Source: Setoptus koraiensis
Taxonomy: Eukaryota > Arthropoda
DNA length: 64,000 bases
Assembly (NCBI GenBank): GCA_048013815.1
Contig: CM106586.1
Span: forward strand, 20,584,001-20,648,000
Direction: 5' to 3'
Shown here: positions 42,621-54,999 of the stretch, piece after piece
Layout: every line of letters begins with the position of its first letter
Position numbering within the stretch: position 1 is the first letter of the stretch
The notes under the pieces: generated by a model
Seen by the model: the letters and a program-made list of their open reading frames with translations, nothing else
Told to the model about the DNA's origin: nothing
Databases searched by the model: none
Position numbers and translations under genes: made by a program

Positions 42621-42753
42621 GAATAGTCGGCGAGCTCGTGAATAGTCGGCGAGCTCGTGAATAGTCGGCGAGCTCGTGAATAGTCAGCGGGCCCGTGAAT
42701 AGTCAGCGGGCCCGTGAATAGTCAGCGGGCCCGTGAATAGTCTGTGAGCCAGT
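42621..42753 (+). repeat. 19-bp minisatellite, 7 copies in two subfamilies
   Basis: Three copies with GTCGGCGAGCTCGTGAATA and three with GTCAGCGGGCCCGTGAATA, showing block-wise spread of variants. The GAGCTC and GGGCCC cores are both 6-bp palindromes. Confidence 0.95.
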
Positions 42754-42759
42754 GGGGCC

Positions 42760-45320
<2,561 letters not shown>

Positions 45321-45328
45321 ACGCTTAT

Positions 45329-46027
45329 TTAGAGCGTGCGTGTGCGTGTACGCGAGGCACAAACTATGCGCCATTGCGCCACAAAGATGGCGCGCGCCAG
45401 ATAACGAGCTCGGCGAGCCCGCAGCGAACAAATTCCAGCCAACGGCAGCAAATGTGCGGCGCCCACTGTGCCGCTCGGCCGACATCGGCTCCAGCCCAAT
45501 GTTATGTAACTCAAGCGCAACTCGCACGAGCAACTCGCACGAGCAACTTGCACGAGCAACTCGCCACGAGCAACTCGCCTAGCGCGCCTGGGCCGGCTAC
45601 GTGCCAGCGACTGACGTAACGAGCGCCCATTCGGCTCCCTTCGGCGGCCTCCAATCGGGGCCCGGAGTAGCGACCACCAGCGCAGTGGCGCCACTTTGCC
45701 TGGCCGGCCCGCCTTCGCTGTGTGCCGGGCAAAGTGGCGCCCCAAGCAAATCTGGCCAGCCGCTGGCTGGCCTATATTGGCTGGCCAGTGCGCGCTGTCA
45801 CTTTTGCGTTTGGCTAGCTTGGGCCAGGTTGGGCCCGCCGCCGCCGCGCACGCTGGCCCAAATGACGCTGGGCGGCCTACGGGCACTGGGCCGGCTAGCG
45901 TCGTTGGGCCGGCCTTTGTCGTGTGTGGCGCGTTGCATTGCAAGCTCAACATTTCGGTGCGCCTAGCGGCGCCGGTAACGACGACAGTGTTATCGTATAC
46001 CCGCGGCCGGCAATCGGATCTGGGCAC
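45329..46027 (-). CDS. Low-support ORF, 232 codons
   Basis: Long minus-strand frame in GC-rich DNA, Ala/Arg/Pro/Gly-rich, crossing a 13-bp GAGCAACTCGCAC repeat (45519-45580) that gives a Val-Ala-Arg-Ala-Ser-Cys-like stretch. Stops are rare at this composition, so length alone is weak evidence; no start context, acceptor or poly(A) signal. Unrecognised. Confidence 0.13.
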   Translation of the reverse strand: MPRSDCRPRVYDNTVVVTGAARRTEMLSLQCNAPHTTKAGPTTLAGPVPVGRPASFGPACAAAAGPTWPKLAKRKSDSAHWPANIGQPAAGQICLGRHFARHTAKAGRPGKVAPLRWWSLLRAPIGGRRREPNGRSLRQSLARSRPRRARRVARGELLVQVARASCSCELRLSYITLGWSRCRPSGTVGAAHLLPLAGICSLRARRARYLARAIFVAQWRIVCASRTRTRTL

Positions 46028-46579
46028 CTAGCGGGCGAGGGCAGCGGTTGCGCGCCACCGTCGAACACTGTGCACAATCTTATGCAGTCCGCGCGACATA
46101 TAAAGCGGCGCGGGTGGCGCGCCTAGCGGTCGTTGGCGGCCGCCGCCGGGCGCACAAACGATTCAACGGGTAGACGGTGCGCCGGGCAAAAACGACGCCG
46201 AAACGACGCCGAAACGACGGCTCGTGTCAGCGGGCGACATGTGCACTCTTTTGCTTTGAATTGTTTGCGTAATTGTTAGATTGGCGGGCACAGATAATGG
46301 CCAATGGTGGCCCCACTGGCACGTCCGACAAACTGCGGCCTCCACTTGCCGGCGCACAGATTCATTCGAGCGGCCCGCCCCCGCAGCCCGCGAGCGTGCC
46401 GACGTACAGCGGCCCGCACAGAGAGAGAGATCGGGCAAGTCGGGTTACTACTACGCTCGCTTGTCAGTTGGTGTTTGTCGTGGTTGGTCGCCAGTCGTTA
46501 GTGGCTCTCATTCGCCAGCGAGATGATGCAATCGCAACTGGCGAGCTAGCTCGCCGTTTGTTTGCCAGTTAGTTAGTTA

Positions 46580-46611
<32 letters not shown>

Positions 46612-46855
46612 CGTATGTCGTTGTCTTTGCTCTGGCAAGTGGTCGCGCATTTGCGACACACACACACGCACACAACAATTGCGCAATCGGACAATCATTG
46701 GACACCGCTCTCTGGCACACATTGCATCACTCGGCGCTCGGCGCTCGTTGCTTGGTGCAATCTTAATGTCGATCGACGACAGGCCGGCCCTCATCAGTTC
46801 AGAGCTGACCAAAGAGATGCGCGCGCCCGCCGCTAGGTGTCGTCGCTGGTCGCCG

Positions 46856-46874
46856 GGCCACCTAGTGGCGCTGG
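46856..46874 (+). promoter_or_regulatory. CTCF-like motif
   Basis: GGCCACCTAGTGGCGCTGG resembles the longer bilaterian consensus including the upstream CCA. Confidence 0.35.
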
Positions 46875-47143
46875 AAAAAGCTCACTTTGCGCACACTGTG
46901 CTCGTAATCGAGAATCTCGCATGTCGGCTCAGCTCGACTGTCGAGTCTCGACACACAAATTGGCGCTAGTTGGCGCCCGTGTCGCCCCGCTACCTATACA
47001 TGTACTGCTTGAGGTTGTTGTCGTTGTTGTCGCTGTTGTCGCTGCTGTCGTTGTTGCCGTTGTTGCCGTTGTTGTCGCTGTTGTTGTTGTTGTGGCTGGC
47101 CAGACAGTGTGCGCTGTTGTTGTTGTTGCTGTTGTCGGTGGCG

Positions 47144-47144
<1 letters not shown>

Positions 47145-47194
<50 letters not shown>
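47145..47194 (+). repeat. TG microsatellite, 25 units
   Basis: Pure TG run, the longest in the window. Confidence 0.95.
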
Positions 47195-47197
<3 letters not shown>

Positions 47198-47294
47198 AGC
47201 GCGCACAACAACAATGGTAGTTCGCATACAATCAATCGATGTTCCGGGGGCGTTTTCGCTAGCATTCGCTTGCGAACGGGGGACGCACCCGGCT

Positions 47295-47311
47295 AACAGA
47301 GGGCGCCAGAC
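47295..47311 (+). promoter_or_regulatory. CTCF-like motif
   Basis: AACAGAGGGCGCCAGAC, resembling the AGRGGGCGC form. Confidence 0.3.
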
Positions 47312-47588
47312 GAGGGGGAAGGCAGCGCGAGCAAACACACACACACACACACACAATGTATAACAACATTACATTGCATGGCATACATAAAATAACATAA
47401 CATGAAATAACATTATGTAGCATATATAACGACAACAACAATTGCGTAGCATCACACACATTACATAACAGATAGATTGGCTGAATTTCGGGAACGGCAA
47501 GCGAGCGGCAGCGCGAACAATGTTGCGCGACCGTTCGAAATTCGAATGCCGCCTTCCAAGTTGGCGAGCTGGCAGCCCCGCTGGATAA

Positions 47589-47623
47589 AATGGTGCGTTC
47601 GAGCGCACCATTTCGAACGCACC
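47589..47623. repeat. Two mutually exclusive hairpins
   Basis: GGTGCG at 47592-47597 can pair with the following CGCACC (9-bp arms 47589-47597 / 47604-47612) or, as part of an 11-bp arm 47592-47602, with 47613-47623. The two folds exclude each other. Confidence 0.8.
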
Positions 47624-48249
47624 GACGCTGCGGCGCCAGTTCCAAGCGGCGCGGCTTCTCTGGGCGGCCGGCTACACTCAACTGGCTTTCTAGAATATTT
47701 ATTTATATAGGCATATATGTCATTTTTGCGACCGCCACAAGAACACACACACACACACAACGTTCTTTTGCCATTTCCATGTCGGAATGGGCAGCGGCCC
47801 AGTGGAAACCAAAGACACAACTAGGTGAGGCAGCTGTTCTTTTGGGGGGCGCCCGCAAGCGAGCAGCGGGCCGCACCCACTCGGCTCAAGTCGCTTTATT
47901 AGGTACTGCCGGCTTGTCTATTGTCGTGGCGCTTGTGGCGCCCCCCGAAAAACGGTCCCTGACTTGGTTGGCCGACAAAACACGGCACGCACAAGCAGTT
48001 ACAGCCGGCGCGGCCACATACCGCAAAATTGTTTCAAAATCGATTCACTTTGGTGCCGGCCCGAGCCTGTGTGTACGCACTCCGGCACGCCTAAGTAACG
48101 CTCGTCGCCCGGCCCCCGAAATCCTAAGTAGCGCCAGTTGCGACAAACCGTGCCCCCCCCCCGTATGAGTGGTGCCCCCAAACGGGCAATAAGAATTTTT
48201 CAATTCATAATTCAATTTTTTCTCGCCCCGCGCCCCACGCCGGCGTGTG

Positions 48250-48432
48250 TCAGCCCGTGTTACGCGTTCCATCTCGAGACATTAAGAACAAACGAGCAAA
48301 ATTAACCTCGTTATTATTGTTGCGTTTGCCAAATTCGCAGCTATCAAGATCGCATTTGGCCCGCCAGTTATTTATGATGAATCGCAAATCATGATCTGAT
48401 GCCACTCGCTCTTCTAATCCATTCGGCTCCAT
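48250..48432 (-). CDS. 60-codon frame with possible upstream exon
   Basis: The minus-strand frame is open from 48591, but its first ATG is at 48432. The product is acidic at first and then Asn/Arg-rich with two cysteines and an NNNN run, ending TGA. Upstream, a GTGAGT donor (ATTC then GTGAGTG, at about 48475) ends a different frame of about 25 Lys/Arg/Asn/Phe codons; joining it to an AG at about 48408 restores this frame, but that acceptor has no pyrimidine tract. Unrecognised. Confidence 0.25.
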   Translation of the reverse strand: MEPNGLEERVASDHDLRFIINNWRAKCDLDSCEFGKRNNNNEVNFARLFLMSRDGTRNTG

Positions 48433-48599
48433 TTGGCCCCATTTGGCCCGCTCTGGCCCCCGCAAAAACAACACACTCACGAATGGAAACAAATAGAGGC
48501 GACATTTTACTGAAGTGCGGTTTGTTGTTGGCCAATCTTGCCAGTTTAAATCGCCATTTGTGTGTGTGTGCCAACAAGTCGAGAGGCCCAATATGCGCC

Positions 48600-50560
48600 C
48601 CTTACGCGGCCAGCAAGCGGCGCCCCCTCCTCCTCCTCACAAACAGCTGACCGGTTGATAGGCTGAATATTGGTTATTGCTCATTGCTTATTGTTGGGCT
48701 GGGGCAAATCGGTCATAAAAATCCACCAAAAATCCACCAAAATACCAGCAAAATCGCGCCAGAAAATAGACCCAGTTTGCGGCTTTTTTCGCTCTTTTGG
48801 GCATCTCAATACCCTTGAAACGCCTGGCGCAGTGGGTGCATGTTTTCAGAACGGGGGCTTTTATCTATGTGTTCCGGTCGCAGTTGCAATTTTGCCAGCT
48901 GGCCGGCGTTGTAACATTTGCGGCTATATCCGCAGTACGGCCAGTTCTCAGTGCGCCGACAGAAGTTGATCGCGGACGATCGACTGCCCACCGGCGGACT
49001 GTCCGACGGGGCGCCTCGTTGTCGATCTGATATTTATATCTACGTTTTCGATGAAATGACCACCGATTTTCACCAAATCTCAAATCTCATATAAGATTTG
49101 GTGGAAATCGGTGCTCACGAAGAAAGGGCAATTTGAGCGTTTTCGGTGACTGCGGATACGTCTCAGTGGCGACGATGAGTTGCCCCCGAAAGTTTCTCGG
49201 TATCAGGGTTTTGCCACGCACACACAGAAATGCGGATTCGGATCTGGCCTGGCCCACTTTTGGAGCGGAGCCCGGGTTGCGCGAGCTGCCCGGCCATAGA
49301 GAAGCTTATTGTTTGTTTTGGTGCACTTTGGCCACACTCTTGCCGCGACAAAAGTGCGGCGCCGCGCCGAGCTCTCATGAGCGCCGCACCAGCCCGCTCA
49401 TGGGCACCGCAAGAGCCCCAACAAAGCCGCCGCAATAACGGGCATGCTGGGCTGCCGCGTGACAGCGACACACCGGGCGCCCCTTGAGCGAGATGACACT
49501 TTGATTAATCCTGTCGGCTGGCTGGCCGCTACCCGACAGTCAGCTGACCGGCCAGCGACCGAACGGATCAGTGCAGCAGGGGCCCACTTGGCGTTCGTTG
49601 CAATCAATGCAATCGTTGGCCCTGTGAGGCCCCCGCGTGGCTGGTTCAACGGGGCGCGTTCGATGACGGGAGGCGCACGGCGACAGAAGCTGTCACAAGA
49701 GATAAAGCGGCTCATATGTGGCGCCCATATGTGATTGCGCACAACAATAATAATTGTTGCGGCCCCGGCGAGCTGGCCCCGTTTCGGCGGCTCGCCACGG
49801 CTGGCCACGGGCCTGGCGAAAGGGGGGGCCCAATGGAGCATAGAGGCGCCGCAGATTAAGTGCTGGCCGCGAGCGGAACTCAAATTCAATGCCATTTTGT
49901 GTTGCGCCGCCAGATGGTGGCTGCGGCCACTCGGCGGCCAATAACGGAATGATAATAATAATCACATAAAATACACACATGGCCACGGCGGCGGTGTCAC
50001 GAGCCAGTGGTGCGACTCGATACGCGACAGTGATAATTAGCCGCCGTCTCACATGTGGCCCACATCGGCCCGTGTCGCCCCTTATGGCGCCATATCGCGT
50101 CATATCGGCCCGTGTCGGCCCGTGTCGGCCCGCGTTGGGCCGCGCGTGGTGCCCGGCGAACCCGGCCAGCCCGACGAGAGCAACGGGCCAATTGGCAATC
50201 GGAGCGGGCGCAATAATCGATCGCAGAGACACAGCGCGCGCACATATATTAATATTGATCCGATTACATAATTGGCATGCTCACAATGGTTGCGCACGAA
50301 TCGCCCAATTCTCGCCGAGCGGCCAATAATGGCGGGCGCAAAAATTTCGCCCGGCACAGCTCGCAAATAACGTGGCCGACTCATTATGTGCGCTCGCCGG
50401 CCATCATTACCGATCATTGCGATAGATATTTCACAGTTGCGGCCATAATTGTTAACCCTGGCGCGCAAATATACGCTCTACGACCGTTTGTATGCATGCG
50501 GCCATTTATGAGCGAGCGCGGCGGCATCGCTCGGGCCCTCGCAAGGGGCCCGCGACACGT
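48600..50560. other. Block without supported genes
   Basis: Contains AATCCACCAAA repeats (48719-48745), the 49057-49117 hairpin and overlapping frames on both strands at 49133-50468. CGGCCCGTGT repeats occur near 50100-50135. Confidence 0.3.
49057..49117. ncRNA. Hairpin of precursor-miRNA size
   Basis: Arms 49061-49080 and 49094-49113 pair at 19 of 20 positions (the mismatch is a G-U pair if the minus strand... or C/A if the other is transcribed), extended by three more pairs after one mismatch, with a 13-nt loop. Length about 61 nt and near-continuous pairing fit a miRNA precursor or a short inverted repeat. No terminal duplication typical of a transposable element was seen. Strand unknown. 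Confidence 0.35.
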
Positions 50561-50565
50561 TGCGC

Positions 50566-50662
50566 ATCACGGGCGATACGTTGGGCATTATGGGCGACAC
50601 GTTGCGCATTATGGGCGATACGTTGAGCATTATGGGCGATACGTTGGGCCCCGTGCCCAACA
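50566..50662 (+). repeat. 21-bp minisatellite, 4 copies
   Basis: Units of GGGCGATACGTTGCGCATTA plus T; in frame on the plus strand this gives a heptad repeat of the form MGDTLxI. The last copy merges into a GGGCCCCGTGCCC stretch. Confidence 0.9.
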
Positions 50663-50881
50663 TATTGGGCGATACGTGGGCAAAAACAATGGCCCGCGCT
50701 GACAATGAGCCTGCCAATATCTGTATCGTGTGTCTGGCGCTGGCGAGCTTGCCAGCTCGTTAGTAAGTCTATCTAAATTGATAGTTTTCTGTCTGTCGGC
50801 GTGCTTGTCGGTCGTGTCGTGTCGCGTCGGCCCGCGCAAATATGCCCCAACTACACAACGGCCGCGCGAGCATATGATGGC

Positions 50882-51706
50882 ATGATTAATGACCGACGCG
50901 CGACATTGTCTCGCCGGCAGCAAACAATTGCGCCAAGACACAACGCGTCGACTTGGAACCGGCAAGCTCAACACTTATCGTCGTGGGCCCCGCCAACGCC
51001 GCTACTAATGTTTCCAATGCATAGGCCAATTTCGCGTTCGTGTACGTGGACGGCCGGTGGCCCAACAGCCCAACACACAACAACGGCCCATAAGATGGAG
51101 CGGAGCGGACCGTCCCGGGCGCCCAGCGCGCGGGCTTGCGAAGCGCGACAAGCGTCCGCAACATTGGTGCGTCTCCACCGGGCCGGCAACGGGCAAGGCA
51201 CAAAACTTGCTCCTGAACTGACGCCGGCGGGCCGCGCACCCAGTGGCGACAATGGCGAGCGCGCGAACGCACCTAGGCGCACTGATTGTGTCGCGCGACC
51301 ACCCGAGGCCAGCCGCGACCGCAACCGCCCCAACGACAACAGTCCGAGCCCGTTGTCGCGCTCGTTATTCGCCGGCTTTATTGGCTGGCCGGTGCCGATT
51401 TCGGGCCGGTGCCAATCTCTCGCCGGCAACATGCAAAGTGTTGCACCGGCTGACGAGTTGGCGGTCGGAACTGGCGTGCGGCGGCACAACGAGTCCCGAC
51501 CGCCAACTCGGGCCGCCGGCGGGTGCGCAGCGGTGGGCCGGCCACCAGTGTTCGTGGCGCTGGCCGGGCCGGGCCACAAGTGCGGACACCGCCCAAGGAC
51601 CACCGAAAGCCAGCGCCGGTTTGTTGCATCGAGCGGAAGTCGGTTAGACAAGCGAGAGATAAGAATTATAATCGATCGATTTTTGTTGTCGTTGTGCAGC
51701 CGCTAG
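50882..51706 (+). CDS. ORF of 274 codons, disordered and basic
   Basis: From the first ATG of a 301-codon open frame to TAG. The product is rich in Arg, Ala, Pro, Ser and Thr with His, lacks repeats, has one short hydrophobic patch near residue 180 (Phe-Ala-Gly-Phe-Ile-Gly-Trp) and ends in a charged helix-like Arg/Glu/Ile/Asp/Leu segment. Length is notable but the DNA is GC-rich, and the opposite strand is open for 227 codons over 50968-51651, so one of the two is a shadow. No TATA, acceptor or AATAAA at useful distance. Unrecognised. Confidence 0.27.
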   Translation: MINDRRATLSRRQQTIAPRHNASTWNRQAQHLSSWAPPTPLLMFPMHRPISRSCTWTAGGPTAQHTTTAHKMERSGPSRAPSARACEARQASATLVRLHRAGNGQGTKLAPELTPAGRAPSGDNGERANAPRRTDCVARPPEASRDRNRPNDNSPSPLSRSLFAGFIGWPVPISGRCQSLAGNMQSVAPADELAVGTGVRRHNESRPPTRAAGGCAAVGRPPVFVALAGPGHKCGHRPRTTESQRRFVASSGSRLDKREIRIIIDRFLLSLCSR

Positions 51707-52619
51707 GTTGCGGCCAATTGTCGGCTGGGCCGGCCCGGCCAATGGCAAGCGGCCGCCGGCGAGCGCACCGCCGGCGGTCCAATGGCGGCTAGCGGCCAGC
51801 GCGAGACGAGCGCGCCGACGAGAGGACGATTCGAGATTGAATTGATCAGATCGAGGAATGGATAAAATCGTTGAGATAGATTTGCCGAGTGCAGCTTGTT
51901 GTGTAATGGTGGCGGTCGCGGACAGAGTCGTTTCGGCGGCGGCCCCCAGACAGCGGCGACACAGTTGCTAATGTCGAGCCAGCAACGCGTTTGGGGCCGA
52001 AGCCAACGCACGGTCAGATGCTCGGATATATGGCATGCCCGACAGAGATGCGCCCACTGGATATTGGCGCTGGTCGTCGGGCCGCAAATGGGCCGCACGA
52101 CGTGAAATGTTGGCCCGCTTGGCGAGCGCGCGCCGACATAATTGACACAACAATCTCGGCCGATCTCTGGGCCGAGCGCGGAGCACTTTATTTGGGCGGC
52201 TCGGGCCGGGCTGGTTGCGGGCGCGCAATTTGCCGTCGGCGGGCACCAGCATCGTGTGTGTGTGAGGCAGCGCGCTAGCTGGCCGGGACAGCGGCACGCA
52301 TGGCGCAACGAGCCGACGAGTGGCGCCCATTTCCATTTAGTGGCAGTTATTTAAAGTTGGCCTGGCTGCGCTCTCACAGCGCCCCGACCGGGGCCAGTGT
52401 GGCGTGCAGCGCGCCAAGCGAGACACTGAACGGCGCCAGAAGACGCCAGAAGCGGCCCGAACTGTGGGCCGCTTCTGCGCGCCCCGCAAGACGCGCCGGG
52501 CCCGCACAAGTGGGCCCGGCCGCGGCGCGCTGCGCGAGGCCCGCCGGGGATGGACCGCCAGAGGACGTGGCAAGGACGGCGCTGCACAAGCGGAGCGCCC
52601 AAGAACAATGGCGGCCGTC

Positions 52620-52735
52620 GCAGTTGCAGTTGTTGGCGCTGTTGTTGTCGCTGTCGCTGCAGTTGTTGCCGTTGTTGTCGCTGCAGTTGTTGCCGCTGTT
52701 GCCGTTGTTGCAGTCGCTGCAGTTGTTGCGGCAGC
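52620..52735 (+). repeat. TTG/CTG/CAG array
   Basis: Interrupted triplets; Val/Ala on the plus strand, Gln antisense. Confidence 0.85.
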
Positions 52736-53035
52736 GAGACAAGTGCACGAAACAATAAAAACAAAAAGAAACTCTGTGGCAAGTGCACACGAAGCGGCGC
52801 ACGATAAGACGGCGACAAGCTCTCCACTTGAGTGAATTGCAACTTCTCGCGCGGCCTCGCCTATGGGCAGCGCTTGTTACATCATTACGGCGGCGGCCGT
52901 TCGCTGGCGAGGCGCCCGGTTCGCGGCGAGGCGCCCAGTCCGCGGCGAGGCGCTCGCTCGGATGGCCGACACGGAGCAAATATTGCGCGCGAGTGTGCGG
53001 GCATGGAAATAGATTAACTCGTCTGTCACGACAAT

Positions 53036-53036
<1 letters not shown>

Positions 53037-53066
<30 letters not shown>

Positions 53067-53067
53067 C
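53037..53067 (+). repeat. GTC run, about 10 units
   Basis: Pure trinucleotide run; its reverse complement is the GAC type seen at 33321-33342. Confidence 0.9.
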
Positions 53068-54668
53068 TTGCGACGCGCCGACGAACGCACAAACGACTCG
53101 CTGATGGCCGCTCCGGCGAGCCGCGTGCGTCTCGGCGCTACGTGTTATTGGCTGGCCGGCCCGTGGCACATTGAACGGGCCAGAGTGGAGCAGAACAGAG
53201 GAGGCGGCAGCGCCAGAAAAGAAGCTCGACAAGAAGCCAATTGGCAGCGCAAGCCAAAAGAAGCCAACGCAGCGCCAATAAACAAGCACAGGAAATGAAC
53301 AGGGAGCGCCTGCGAAGGCCAGCGAAATAGGAAATGAGGCCCATAATTATAACTAGTCTGGCTGCTGTTTTGTATTGTGTATTGTGATCACACACACACA
53401 CACACTTGGGCCCCAAATGGGCGCCGCCTCCGAGACGCCAGCAAATGGCAGCCGTTGGTCGGATATACGGCGCATATAGAGCGCGCTGTGCGCGTTATAT
53501 CGGCCGTATTGGCCGCTGGCCGGTGCAGTTTGGCTCGGTCTGGCCGCGGATATTGTTTTCATGTACAGCTATTTACGCTTTTATATGTGCGCTGGCCGCT
53601 GGTCTTATGCGAAATTCACATTGTGCATCGGCGGCCCGACAGCGGCCCGACTGCGGCCCGAGCGGGCGCGCCGGGCAAAGGGGCGGCAAAAGAGGCGACA
53701 CGAACGGTCGTTGGCGAGCGGCGGGCGCCATTTGGCCGCTGTCAGGTGCGGCCAATCACATCCGAGGGCCGCGTTTGTGCGCCCATATCGGCTAATGGCG
53801 ATCGACAGTGAGCGACCGGCCAATCGGGCGCCCGATTGGCCGGTAATCAACAGGAGATCGAGGGGCGCAAGCGCACTCGCTCGCCCGGGCCGTTTATTAT
53901 TGCGTCGAGCGACATAATAAGCGCGCAAATAATGGCCAAATAAATGAACGAACGGGCCGGGTATTTATTTTTGGCCCGATGATAGCCATCTTGTGCGCGT
54001 CTGTGTGGGCGCTATATTTTATTTATTCAATGGGGGGCGCTGGTGGCGCGCGGCCGTTTTGTAGTCACAACACCAATTGAAACAAACAAACAAAACAAGA
54101 CGACACAAAATGTTGTCTCAATTGCATCCAGCGGACAGCGGCGGCGGCGGCGGCAACGGCGGCAACAGCGGCGCCAGTTATCAGCGCCGGCAAGCCAGCG
54201 CTTGGCAAGCTGGCTCGCCAAGCGTTTAGATGGATTGAGCGCGAGTTGTTACATAAGCGAGAGACAGCAGATAATTCAACTAGGCCCACACAACGGCGAC
54301 AGCGCGCTGCAAACAAAGCCTTCATAAAGCGTCCCCCTCTAAAATAGTCGTTTAAAATAGTCGTGCAACTGTGCTGTCTGTTGCAACGACGGTTTTAAAA
54401 ATAGAGCCCTAGCTGGGCACCCAACACGATGTAGGCCCATGGTGTGGGCCGTCTAATGTGCGCCATTGCGCGCTGCAATATTTGTCTTGGTTGTCGACGA
54501 GTGTCGCTTTCACTGGCCCATTTCGCTGGCTTGCCAAGTCGCTTGCCAGCTTGCTGCTGGCTGCTGGCTAGATAAAGGCTCGACTTAACAACAACAGTTC
54601 ATTGGCTCACTGCGAAACGGGGCCACTGCGCGCCACTATATGCCGACTATATGGCGCCACCATGGTTA

Positions 54669-54685
54669 CCACTAGATGGCCGCAC
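54669..54685 (+). promoter_or_regulatory. CTCF-like motif
   Basis: CCACTAGATGGCCGCAC, an extended match including CCA upstream of AGATGGC. Confidence 0.35.
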
Positions 54686-54879
54686 CAACCACGACGAGTC
54701 CCTCAGCGAAACTGGGGCCCCAGACTGAAACTAAGGTCTGAAATTGCAGCAGCAGCGCCGACAACAGCAGTTGAAGTCGTCACAGTGGCGCGACACGCCG
54801 ACGACAGGGCGCAACGAATCGCATAATACGATCAGATTATAAAGTTGGCGCCAAAACGGCCAGTCTGTCTATAGCCGCT

Positions 54880-54985
54880 ATAGTGTAGCCGCTAGAGTCT
54901 AGCCGCTAGACTCTAGCCGCTAGACTCTAGCGACCACTGCGCCACTAGCGACTGTGGCGCACGCTGCAGGCACTATAGCCGCTAT
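54880..54985. repeat. Tandem palindromic repeat
   Basis: 14-bp TAGCCGCTAGACTC units, each partly self-complementary (GCTAGACTCTAGC), flanked by CTATAGCCGCTATAG words. Confidence 0.85.
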
Positions 54986-54999
54986 AGTATAGCGACCGC

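Larger units (their letters stand above)
46030..48240. other. TG/TTG-rich block
   Basis: TG runs at 46580-46611 and 47145-47194 flank a TTG/TCG array (46995-47140); CA runs at about 47335 and 47742; an AT-rich stretch of ATAACAT words at 47350-47475. Frames here are His-Thr, Cys-Val or poly-Leu artefacts. Confidence 0.35.
51715..54870. other. GC-rich block with arrays
   Basis: A TTG/CTG array (52620-52735), a GTC run (53037-53067) and a 19-bp GGCGAGGCGCC-type threefold repeat (52903-52965). Opposing frames of 150-240 codons at 51703-53298 are repeat- and composition-driven. Confidence 0.3.

Noticed and set aside
46929-47356. His-Thr and Cys-Val frames over TG/CA runs
   Set aside because: Direct translation of dinucleotide repeats.
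52300-53090. Opposing frames of 150-240 codons over the 52.6-kb array
   Set aside because: Length comes from the TTG/CTG array and GC-rich flanks; no starts or splice sites.
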